The notes below the pieces were generated by a model that was not told the origin of the DNA, did no database searches, and saw only the letters and a list, made by a program, of their open reading frames with translations. From Symsagittifera roscoffensis (taxonomy: Eukaryota > Xenacoelomorpha > Acoela > Convolutidae), in the NCBI RefSeq assembly GCF_963678635.1, contig NC_087068.1, forward strand, positions 42,743,649 through 42,807,648: DNA of 64,000 nucleotides, read 5' to 3'. Both the position numbers and the translations under genes were made by a program. This document shows, in pieces, positions 18,430 through 28,714 of the stretch (position 1 is its first letter; every line of letters starts with the position of its first letter).

Positions 18430-21028
18430 CTATAGCTCTTCCCCTAGCCAAGTTGAGGACCAACCACTAGTGCGGGGGAGTTTCATACAACCTGGTCTAT
18501 CGATTAAACCCTTAATTCCAAATCTGGATGGGTAGTTTGAGGAAATCGATAATTTCCGAAAAAATAGGCAAAAAAATCAAAAAAGTGACTTTTCCTAAGT
18601 CTATAGCTCTTCCCCTAAGCAAATTAGGGACCAGCCGCTTGTGCATGGGGGGTTCCTACAACCTGGTCTATCGATTAAACCCTTAATCCCAAATCTGGAC
18701 GGGTAGTTTTTGAGGAAATCGGAAAGATTTGAAAAAAGGCCAAAAAAGTGATTTTTCCTAAGTCTATAGCTCTTCCCCTAGGCAAGTTAAGGACCAGCCG
18801 CTTGTGCGGGGGAGTTTCCTACAACCTCGTCTATCGATTAAACCCTTAATTCTAAATCTGGATGGGTAGTTTTTGAGGAAATCGATAATTTCCGAAAAAA
18901 TAGGCAAAAAAATCAAAAAAGTGACTTTTCCTAAGTCTAAAGCTCTTCCCCTAAGCAAATTAGGGACCAGCCGCTTGTGCATGGGAGTTTCCTACAATCT
19001 GGTCTATCGATTAAACCCTTAATTCCAAATCTGGATGGGTAGTTTTTGAGGAAATCGATAATTTCCGAAAAAATAGGCAAAAAAATCAAAAAAGTGACTT
19101 TTTCTAAGTCTATAGCTCTTCCCCTAAGCAAATTAGGGACCAGCCGCTTGTGCATGGGGGGTTCCTACAACCTGGTCTATCGATTACACCCTTAATCTTA
19201 AATCTGGACGGGTAGTTTTTGAGGAAATCGAAAATTTCCGAAAAAATGGGCAAAAAGTGAAAAAAGTACCGAGTTGTGAAGCTTTTCTAAGACCGTAGGG
19301 GGTGGGGTAGGGTAAAAATTGCTCTAAATTTTATGCAGGCAGGTAGGTGAAACGCTACTGAATCCATTGGTACCACTTTTATGAGAATCTGACGGCTAGT
19401 TTTTTGGAAAAGCGAATTTTTCGAAAAAGCGTCTCAAAAAAAAAAAAATAAAAAAAAAATAATAAAAAAAAAATTAAAAAAAAAAAACCAGATCTCATCT
19501 GGAAAAAACAAAAAAACGTTTTCATAATACCTGTTTAATAAATCAAACAGGAATTCAAAGAAAACAAGACTGCTCGCATCAGTGCGAAGCCCTGAATATT
19601 CCGCATGCCTTCTAAGGTCTATCGAGCATTAATGACATGAAAAAATTAAATATAATAAAAAAATGATTTTTTTTTAATTTGAGATTTTGTGTAAAAATGA
19701 TCCCCCCACACTCTAAATAAAGTACAAAGCGATAGATTTCGCTCCTAGTAACAAATCAATTCTGGCAAATTAGCTTCGTTCAACCAATTTGGAACGATTT
19801 CTAAGAAGGATTAAATCTCCGCTTATGCGTTAATAGCGCCAAATATATCGCGCGTTAATTGTCCCTAATTGGCCAAAATAGCACCATAAATTTACCAAAA
19901 ATTATCACAGGTGAAATAAATTTTCTAATTTCCGCTCAGGACAACAATACCTTTTAAATGATACTAAAAAAAAGTCCATCAAAAATGGCTAGTTAAAAAG
20001 TCGAAATTTGTCTGAAGATAAAAAAAGACCGACCCCGAGCACAAATATTCCGTTACTTTCGTTATGAAAGTCGTAACAATAAATCTCCATGAGCATTAAA
20101 AGCGCGAAATATATCGCGCGTTAGTTGTTACAAATTGGCCAAAATGGCAACCTTTAAACCCCCATAACTTTACGAAAAATGATCACAGGTAAAATATCTT
20201 CTCAAATTTAGGCTCGGGGTAACAATACCTTTTGAATGATATTTAAAAAAAAATCCGTCAAAAATGGCTAGTTAAAAAGTCGAAATTTGTCTGAAGATAA
20301 AAAAAGACCGACCCCGAGCACAAATATTCCGTTACTTTCGTTATGAAAGTCGTAACAATAAATCTCCATGAGCATTAAAAGCGCGAAATATATCGCGCGT
20401 TAGTTGTTACAAATTGGCCAAAATGGCAACCTTTAAACCCCCATAACTTTACGAAAAATGATCACAGGTAAAATATCTTCTCAAATTTAGGCTCGGGGTA
20501 ACAATACCTTTTGAATGATATTTAAAAAAAAATCCGTCAAAAATGGCTAGTTAAAAAGTTGAAATTTGTCTGAAGAAACAAAACCCACTCTGAGCACAAA
20601 TATTCCGTTATTTTTGTTACGAAAGTCGGAACAAAAATTCATTTCTTTCCCATATATCCACCAGCAAATTGTGGCTCTCAACGCAAATGAGAAGCGGAGT
20701 TTCGTATCACTTGCAATACCACAAAAAAAAAACGCCAAACTTCGATATGTTTGTTTCAAGTCAGTTCAATTCAAGGAAAACATGTCGAGACACAAAATTG
20801 TCGGTGCTAAATTTTTATTGAAATGAAACTTATTAAATCGTAACTTAGCAGACAATCCTAATAATCGTATACTTGCTTTGAAATTCTATGAGGCAATTAA
20901 ACTGACGTATCATGGGATAACTATACCGACATAACAAAAGCCGAAGAAACATTTCCGAAGTGGAAAAAATACCAAGGACATACTTATTCACTTATTAATT
21001 AGCTTTCTTCAGCCTGAATGGATTTCTG
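18430..21028. repeat. 2.6-kb segmental duplication, second copy
   Basis: Second copy of 15831-18429, including five 173-bp satellite units (AGCTCTTCCCC at 18434, 18605, 18768, 18941 and 19114) and the 279-bp repeats. Near-identity across non-coding DNA indicates a recent event or ongoing homogenisation. An assembly duplication should also be considered. Confidence 0.9.
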
Positions 21029-23320
21029 GGGCAGCCATCGTGGCCCTCTTACGAAATGAGGAGATATCAGTTACTCAAAACCTGAAGCAAACTAAATCTA
21101 ATTCTTGTGGACTCCCAGGTCAAACTCCTCACATTCCCCAGCTGCAATACATTTTCACATTTTCAAAAATTTAAACCATGCAAGGATCAATCCATTCCGA
21201 AATCGTGGTTATATTCACAGGTGAGAGCGATCTTTAAGATGGTGTAAAACCATCCACACTTTTTCCACGAGACGTTGCGGACGAAATTTCTCATTTCTTG
21301 AATCAAGTTACAAAAATAGCTGAAAGTATTTGTGCTTGGAAAAACTCACCTAAAAGAACAAGATCGAAAGCCGGGTACGCATTCATCAGCAATAGATAAT
21401 ATCGAGCAACCTCAAAGTTGACATACAGCATTTAACAGCATTCTATTCTGCACACTCAAGAAAACAACATCAAGTGGACTTTTAGCGGTATCTTTCAGCG
21501 CATCTACTCAAAATTAACTTGAATCGAGACAATTTTCAGCAACAAAAAACTCGTTAAGCAGTATTGTGTCAATTCTGTAACTTATTGCGAAACAAGCATA
21601 CCCCCGGAAAATCCTCAAAAGGGTTCGTTTCGAATGCGGTTCGTTTGTCAGTGCGGTTTGCTACAGGGCCCACGAGTGTTTTGCTCGAAGCTTTTCAGGG
21701 GAGTTACAGTCTCAGTCTACAGGACCCAACCGCTGCTTCAGCTCTATTCTCTTCGCTGGTACTTTCATCAGGTTCTATAGCTGAGTTTGTTTTTTACTAC
21801 CCAATTTATCATTCAATAATTCGTTTATCCACGACAATCAGCCAGCTGTTACTTGACCAAGCTTAGATTCTGTTGATGAAACTATTCTTTCCCGAATGGA
21901 AAAATTTGAAGCAAAAAAACTGAACAATTTTCTTTGGAAAAAAAGGAAAAAAACGATGCTGCTTGAATCTTCCGAGAAAATAAAGCAAGATTTAGTTGAG
22001 ATTTAAAAAAAGAAGACGATTCTGAGGTAGATATAAAAGTAACTGAATTGAAAAATGTGAAGCAGCCGAAGTCAAAAACGGCCAAGACAAAATACAGCGA
22101 AATGACGAACAGAAGACACAAGACAATACCAAAAGCTCAACAACACATGAGAAACAAGAGTAGTCAGTTGAGGAGCAAAATTGTCTTTATTATTTTTTTT
22201 TCAATTCAGTGTCGTTTTTTTGCGGGGTGTAATGAGAGAACTATACTTACGCGTAAACTCGTTGTGAAATAGTCATAATCGATAACAATTGTCTTCAAAA
22301 ATTACACAAGCTAGCGAATAGAACAAGAGACAAAAATAACAAAATCAATTTATTGAGAAAAACGAAGCCAATTTAGGAAAAACAGTCGAAAAACGCAACC
22401 ACCAGTTTTAAATAAGGATTAAGTATTAAACAAGCTGCCATTAAGCCGACAAAAATTCAGTGAACCAAAAACGACAAAAAGCCATAAGAAATAGTTCATA
22501 AAAAAAATTAAACTATGAAAAATCTTGCAGCATAAACTGCCTGAATTTTCTCTGGGTCATGGCTATCAATTTACAAATTACAGGAGAAAATCAAAAACAC
22601 CTGCATCTACGATGACAATTACTGACAGCGCAAGTAAATTCCCCAATATGTCAACTAGGCCGACAAAATAAAAGCAGACAAACGAAAATTCAATTTTTCC
22701 GAGAAACAAAACTCAATTTCATACATACGGAAAAAACAAGGACAGCCGGTTACTGTGCAAGTAGCCCAGAATGTTCCGCCCACAGTCTTAAAAAAATACT
22801 AAAATATTTTCTCAAGTTGGTGTCGTTTTTTTCTGCATTATGTGAAAAGAAAAATTAGAACGAAAAATAAGAACTTAACATATTTGAGAGTCATAGTAAA
22901 ATAAGTCACATGAAAAACAGTTTTTAAAGAAAAGTGACTATAAAAACAAAAAAAACTGAAATTGCTGAAAATTTTTGAATTTTTCAAGTTTTTGATTCCC
23001 AAAATTGCGGCAAAGAACTCCAAAAACTATCTTTACCTGAGTAAAATTAAGTTTTCACGACTTAAACTAAGCTTAAATAAGCTATTGTAAGCATACACGG
23101 CTCATTAGCTCGAAATTAGACCCAATTAATTAGCTCGAAATTAGACGAAAAATCAAAAGTTTCACCAGTTTTTCTCGAAACTGGGAAAAATTTTGGAATT
23201 CTCTTTATGTCGTTCGAATCACGACTGAAAGGGCTTTAATATGATATATCACTCATACCTGTCCAATGATTAATTGTGGTGACTGATTTTGCGTGGAAAA
23301 CACACCCGAATACAAAGTTT
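21029..23320. other. AT-rich region with a possible coding relic
   Basis: No gene is called. From about 21866 the plus strand reads DSVDETILSRMEKFEAKKLN, then after frame breaks a Lys-rich stretch near 22030-22170. The composition suggests a decayed coiled-coil-like coding piece, perhaps from a transposon, but no family is recognised. The rest is low-complexity AT-rich DNA. Confidence 0.3.
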
Positions 23321-23329
23321 CTCCCCATT

Positions 23330-23430
23330 TTCAATGGTCGGAACTACAAAGTCCGGCCGGGACTCGAACCCGGACCTGACGGTACAAAGGCAACCGCGTT
23401 ACATTTAGGCCGAGTGAGAAGGATTCTCGA
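23330..23430 (-). repeat. tRNA-like sequence, probable SINE head
   Basis: On the minus strand CGGCCTAAATGTAACGCGG resembles an A box and GGGTTCGAGTCCCGGCC is a near-perfect B box with a paired T arm. The acceptor and anticodon stems do not pair properly, so this is a tRNA-derived repeat or tRNA pseudogene rather than a functional tRNA. Confidence 0.55.
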
Positions 23431-24449
23431 TGTTGCTAAGGTTCACTATTCAGGCAACTTCACAATTTCTGACAGATTTGTAAAAAAAAAGTTGTTCACG
23501 GGAAATGGCCTCGCAAAAGTAAACACAGAGGTGAAGCTCAGCTTCGCACCACTTGCGATACAACATTTATACAAGGAAATTGAATGTGAATTTAGAATCG
23601 GAAGAAAAACTACAAAGCTGAAAATACCTTAGCAAAAACTCTTTAGTCCAAAAAAACAAGTCCCCCTCGCCCTCAACACATACAAACTAAAAATTTTTCA
23701 TTGCTCATCAAATGAACCAATAAGCTAGAGGCCACTAAGCCGATATAATAAAGGCCGAAACCAATTAAGCCGAAAAAAGGAAAAAATAGCCGAAAATTTA
23801 TTTAAACATTTGAAGATTTATTAAAAAAAACTATTTAGTCCACCTCAACCTCAAAACACACAGGCACCCACCATTTTTTCGCTGGTCGACAAACGCAATA
23901 TCAGGCCATTCAGCCGATATAACATAGGCAGAAACCAATTAAGGCCAATAGGGAAACGAAAAAACAAGAACGCCGAAAAAACTGTCGCCATGAAAAACTT
24001 GAACTATAATTTTTGTTAAGATTTAAGCAAAATTTGCGAACCAGATGTGAGCATAAAAACTATGTTTCACTTGAAATGACTCAAAATTAGGCCGATACAA
24101 TTTGAGAAAAAATACAAGAAAAAGGGAACATATGCAAGTCAAGAATCACCGCAAGGGTAATAACAATTAAAAGTTAAAACATTTTTTTTTGCAGAACCGT
24201 TTATAAATTTTTTTGAAAGCTTTTATTGCCAAGGAGGCGCTAAATGAAACTTCCGAGGCTAGTTTTCCTTGTAAAAAACATGTTTTCTTAGCTTAAACCA
24301 TATAAAGATCGTTACTCGCTCGAAAGTAGACTAAACTTCTTCCAGTTTTTCAAGACACCGGTTTAACTTTTTGAAATTTATATGTCCTTCGAATCGCGAC
24401 TGAATGGGCTACAATATAAAATATCACTCGACCCATTCCGATGTTTATT
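23431..24449. other. AT-rich non-coding sequence
   Basis: No gene is recognised. Bases 24375-24449 belong to the same diverged repeat as 60-160 and 23200-23290 (TTCGAATC(G/A)CGACTGAA followed by GGGCT). Confidence 0.4.
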
Positions 24450-24730
24450 TGTGGTACCTGCTCTTGTGTTTAAAAATCTGGCTCTTTTCCAGTTTCCCCC
24501 CCCCCCCCCCCTTTCAAATTCAATTTTGAAAAGTCTATTTAACGTTTTCATAATGCAATGAAATTTGGCGTGGTGAACAAATCGACAATTCTGAACATAT
24601 TTGTTCTTCATACTCTACAGCTTAACATCACGCGTTTAGCCGTAATAACACGTAAAACAAACATAAAACTCGGTATTCTGAAAGGGGGGAACTGGAAAAG
24701 AGCCAAAAATCTAAAACACACCCGAAGACA
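24450..24730. repeat. Fold-back repeat with 16-base C tract
   Basis: GGCTCTTTTCCAGTTT followed by 16 C at 24496-24511 and CTTTC is inverted at about 24678-24702 as GAAAG-GGGGG-AACTGGAAAAGAGCC. The complementarity extends into flanking TGTGTTT / AAACACA sequence. The right part also matches 26340-26430 (ACACGTAAAACAA and AAAAGAGCC). This is best read as an interspersed element with inverted ends. Confidence 0.6.
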
Positions 24731-24749
24731 GAAGTCCCTCAAAGAAAAA

Positions 24750-24890
24750 TAGCTTTGAATTTAGGCTCAGTGCATCACTAGCTTTCAGATGATGCTAAAA
24801 AATATTCAGTCAAAAATGGCTTGTTGAAGAATTTGTCTGCAGACAAAAAATCACCCTAGCACAAATATTCCGCTAGATCAACTGGGATTA
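24750..24890. repeat. Diverged single copy of the 279-bp repeat family
   Basis: GTCAAAAATGGCTTGTTGAA, ATTTGTCTGCAGA and AGCACAAATATTCCG occur in the same order and spacing as in the units at 17377-18100. The family therefore exists outside the tandem array. Confidence 0.55.
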
Positions 24891-24985
24891 TAACTCCTGT
24901 ATGTTTTCAAACAATACTTAGAGTTATTTCTTCAAATTTTTAACGTGATTGATATACGCAAATAAACAATAGATTTAATACTGAC

Positions 24986-25790
24986 GGGTATCCTTCGCTG
25001 CCAAATTGGGAAAACTCTCAAGTGAGAATGTGTATCCCTGCATACTGTGCTCGGATCCCACTACCCCTCGGTCAACTTGTTCCCCCCTCATTGTCTCTGA
25101 CTCCGAATTGGTTGCTGTTGTAGTCATGGTACTAGACGCTATTACAGCTTCACTGGACATCGTATTGCATTCATACTTGGCGTTTCTTCTTCTTTTCTTC
25201 AATGAGAAAATTCGTCTAATTGCACTGGTTCTTGCCTTCAATTTGCGATGGCTTCTTATCTTCGGCTTGCTTGGTTCAACTACCTTCAAAGGAGGTGGCT
25301 TGACAAGTGCACTAAACATACTTTCTGGTGCATTGACTAGACCTTGTTGCACAATTGATGAGCGTTTGTGGTCACCGCGGTCCGATCCACATTCCGCATA
25401 GCTACTGCGGTACTGTTGGTTTCGCTGCGCATAATCAAATATCATTCCCGAGTCGCCCGAATTATTCGGCGATTGGGGCGCCCAAGAAATTCTTCTGGCC
25501 TTTTCTTGCAGTACCTTCGCGCCTGCTTCCTCTGCTGTCGGTTGGACTAAGAAAGTACCCGGTAAGCTGTGTTTTCCCCATTGCCGCTTCAGCGTGAAGA
25601 ACTCGTGATCATCCGTTTCTTCATGCGAGTCTGCGTGATAGCATGAGACTCTGTTTTCGACGTCAACCCACTTCATGGCTTTGCCATTTCCTACTGTGTC
25701 GCTGGCTTTTTGGTTCTTCTTCTCCAGGGCAGCATGTGTGAACCACGGGTAGCTTTCGATCATCCATGTTTGGTTTTTTATTGACTTAGC
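24986..25790 (-). CDS. Candidate exon, possibly upstream exon of giant gene
   Basis: An open frame of about 268 codons after a GATTTTCAG acceptor. The first ATG is at 25763 (MIESYPWFTHAALEKKNQ). Without further splicing it ends at TAA 24977-24975. The product is Ser-rich, with a basic patch (RSHRKLKARTSAIRRIFSLK) followed by KKRRRN near the middle and a Ser/Thr-rich acidic tail. No domain is recognised. A GT at 24985 (ACCC|GTCAGT) would leave one base, exactly what the giant exon at 15037 requires, giving KDT-R-KSSGTVSDSDE. That match has a one-in-three chance of being accidental and the donor is not consensus. I am confident that it is coding, less so that it is the same gene. Confidence 0.6.
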
Positions 25791-26229
25791 CTGAAAATCT
25801 TAATGCGATAAAACTTCCCTCATATTATCAATTCGCCAATCATCATTCAACTGAAAAATAATTTACAATTTCAATTAAATGTGCATGCTAATAACATACA
25901 CTTCATTCTGAATTCAAAAACAAATCGGAAACAAGCAAACAAATAGTTGTGAGCAAAAAAATGCCAACAATTGAAACAAATTTTAGTCTTAACAAAGCAA
26001 GCTACCACGAAATTATGCTCGTTTCCACGGCCCCACATTTGAGTATCAATTTCCAAAAAACATTCTGCGCTGCCATAATGAGATGAATTTCGCAAGGCGA
26101 GCAAGTCATATATTTTGAACAAATTCGTTCTTATTGCCTCACTTCGAATTACCACTCATTTAGTGATTAAAACGTTTAAAAACTACTTTTGATAATAAAA
26201 AATTTACCCTCTCCCCTGCCCTGTAAAAA

Positions 26230-26570
26230 TTATTAACTCCTTCTACTCTTAATTTTAAAAATTATTCATCATGCGAGGAAATTTTGCATGGCAATTAAAT
26301 TTACTACAGTGAACGGAGTTGATTTTCATACCTTACATCGTAACTTTAAGCATTTAGTCGTTATGACACGTAAAACAACTACAATGACGGAGTATTTAAA
26401 AATGTGCATGGGGAAAGGGGTAGAAAAGAGCCACAACCCATACCATTACTCTTCTTTGCTCTACGTGAGCGTTTACGTCCGACCAGTCGGGACTTGAACT
26501 TCTGTCGTTGCCACGCGGATTCAGCGACTCTGACAGCTGATCGTCGTTTTCAGCCTCGGGGCAACAGACG
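26230..26570 (-). repeat. tRNA-derived SINE-like element
   Basis: The minus strand has a B-box-like AAGTTCAAGTCCCGAC preceded by TCAGAGTCGCTGAATCCGCG, a tRNA-like arrangement without full cloverleaf pairing. The remainder (26230-26430) is homologous to 24530-24710. Together these suggest a short interspersed element with a tRNA-like head. Confidence 0.55.
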
Positions 26571-26903
26571 AATAAAACTAAATCCCGAACAACGCCAACT
26601 GTTTTAAAGAACAAATTCATCAACGAGCAAACTCCACACGAATGGTCTCATAGTTGACCATTCATAAAGCACGTGCTTGAAGTAATTAATCTACAAGGTC
26701 ACGTGGTATTTTAAGGCCTGGCGTGCAAAAAAATCCATATTAGAAACCCATCCCCCGCACGCACTACACACGCACACATACCCATCTACATACACAACCA
26801 TTCAGGATGATAGCCACTTGATTGCTGATGGTTAATATATTCCTAAGTGCTCATAATCAAGGTTTTTCAAGGATTAATTGAGAAAATAATTTTTAAAGAT
26901 TAG

Positions 26904-27031
26904 AAGGTCAAAATTTTGAAGGCAACACAAGTTACGTCGAGCGTCCACAATTAACTGAATTTTTTCTTTTAATTGATCAGAAGGTCAAAATTGTCATGGC
27001 AACACAAAATATATCGAGCGTCCGCAATTAT
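26904..27031. repeat. 77-bp direct duplication
   Basis: GAAGGTCAAAATT, GGCAACACAA and CGAGCGTCC-CAATTA occur at 26904-26955 and again at 26981-27031 in the same order. Two diverged copies, non-coding. Confidence 0.6.
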
Positions 27032-27129
27032 CTTGTTGATTAAAAATAACTTTGAATTTAGCAGATTGAGGCTCGTTTTTCTACCCAACCAACTCACACG
27101 AGATTCAATTTTATGATGATTTAAGTAGT

Positions 27130-27215
27130 TTTACAAAGTTAGTTGTAAAAGTCAAATACGTTTGTCATGGCCTAATCAGTCCTTATGTCAATATTCATGA
27201 CAATCGAAAAATGTC
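27130..27215. repeat. Dispersed repeat, partner at 27870-27965
   Basis: TTGTCATGGCCTAATCAGTC here corresponds to TTGTCATGGCCTAATTAGTC at about 27911, with similar flanks (a TTACAA upstream and ATGCCAA/ATGTCAA downstream). Non-coding. Confidence 0.5.
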
Positions 27216-27290
27216 CGGAATCGATAAACTACAGAACTAAAATAAGCTTCGCGCTCCTCAGGAGCTCTATAGGCTCTTTGTAGTAGTTAG

Positions 27291-27388
27291 AACATAGTTA
27301 AAAGATGCCCGAGGGAAAAAGAGCCCGGCCTGAGGGCACGAAGTGCTCGAGTGCGGCTCTTTTGCCCGAGGCCATCTTCAACTATGTT
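27291..27388. repeat. 98-bp fold-back element
   Basis: The left arm AACATAGTTAAAAGATG plus GAGGGAAAAAGAGCC pairs with the right arm GGCTCTTTTGCCCGAGG plus CATCTTCAACTATGTT at about 30 of 34 positions. The interior holds a second small hairpin (GCAC-GAA-GTGC). The result is a long stem with an inner stem, typical of a fold-back or MITE-like element or a structured RNA. Confidence 0.7.
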
Positions 27389-27389
27389 T

Positions 27390-28714
27390 AAACTGTTGAA
27401 GAAGAAAAGAAGAAAAGTATTAAATTAACATCTGAAAATAACATCAGATATACTAAAAATAAGAAACTGTGATGGAATGATGAAGCCAAGCGAGTTCACC
27501 AGTGCCTTGGTCCTTCTGGCTTTGGCGGCATTATTTGGAAGAATCATTAGCGGCATTATTAAGAAAAAATATTTGGGCGGTCGCGGCATTATTCGGAAGA
27601 ATCATTGGTATGTATGTATTTGGAGGAATCATCAGTATGTTTTTACTTTTCATAAGGGAAAGATGGCACAAAATTGTGAAAGAGCCCCGATAATTGCTTA
27701 AGAGCCCGGAAAAGTGTGCGAATAATATACAGATGATTTCTTTTTTCATTCATGCGTTCTAATATTTCATTTTTCATTCATGCCTTGTCGTGAAACAACA
27801 TGTATGAAAGAGCAAAAACATACTCTCCTTCCTTCCCCCCATCTTACAGAAACATCGATTTCATGGTGTAACGAGTGGTCTTACAAGGTTGAGTATGAAG
27901 ACCAAACATGATTGTCATGGCCTAATTAGTCAGTATGCCAAAATTTGTAATCCGACAATGCGAACAAAAAATTTACTCTAAAAAATATGCATGTGGGGGA
28001 AAAGAAAAAGATCCGCTCCATACTATGTATAAGGGGGTGGAGATCGCTAGCAAAAATCAATAAATCGACATTTCTATGAGCTCTATTGTAGAATAAGGAC
28101 GGCTCAGATAATTAATATTACGACAATGCATTTAATGTGATGCTGATACATGACTTCATTGATTCAATTAAAAAGTTCGCTATGCTTTTTTATAACGCTG
28201 GTATGGCCAGCTTGTGCACTAACCGTAACTTAACGAAAAGAGGGTCAAATAAAATGGGCCCTACCGTAATGCGACGGTCCGTGCACAGTTTGGATAGGGC
28301 CATAACAATGCTACATAAATACATCGGCAAAATTTTAAGAATCAATCAAGTTGATTCTTAGGCATCCAGAGAATTGCAAATTAAAAACTACCCTCTTCGA
28401 TTATAGGCAGATGGAATTAACTATGTTGGATGTAATTTAAAGTTTTTTGAACCCCCTGAGGCAGAGGATTGCACTCTTCAGTAATTCAAAACCAGTTTTG
28501 GTTCTATAACGTTTTTTGTGATAATTCGTTCCGTTTGTCGTTAAAACTCTCTGCTGCTTTCTGGACGGTTTTTGAAGAGCCTGGTGCTGCTCCTCCAACA
28601 CGCAAAAAATAGTGGAACAAAACTGCTGTGTTCCACATCCAGAATTCTATGTTGATATTTTAATTTTTCGACACTCTAATATTTGTAGGCGCCAGATATA
28701 GTTTAAGGATAGGA
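27390..28714. other. Region with short frames, no gene recognised
   Basis: At 27500-27640 GGCGGCATTATT(T/C)GGAAGAATCATT occurs twice with a third partial copy, giving hydrophobic short frames that are probably repeat by-products. Bases 27870-27965 match 27130-27215. A 74-codon plus-strand frame at 28137-28361 has no recognised family. Confidence 0.3.

Noticed and set aside
16165-19155. Four 72-codon minus-strand frames (MHKRLVPNLLRGRA)
   Set aside because: They coincide with 173-bp satellite monomers and recur only because the repeat does.
17966-20826. Repeated plus-strand frame MSEETKPTLSTNIPLFLLRK
   Set aside because: Present twice only because of the 2.6-kb duplication; it overlaps the 279-bp repeat and has no splice or start context.
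25871-26155. Minus-strand frame upstream of the 25-kb exon as a further exon
   Set aside because: Only part looks protein-like, and no good acceptor, donor or phase match to 25790 could be found.
27477-27701. Short hydrophobic frames at 27.5 kb, possible membrane peptide
   Set aside because: Hydrophobicity follows from a repeated GGCATTATT-GGAAGAATCATT string and different frames are open by chance.
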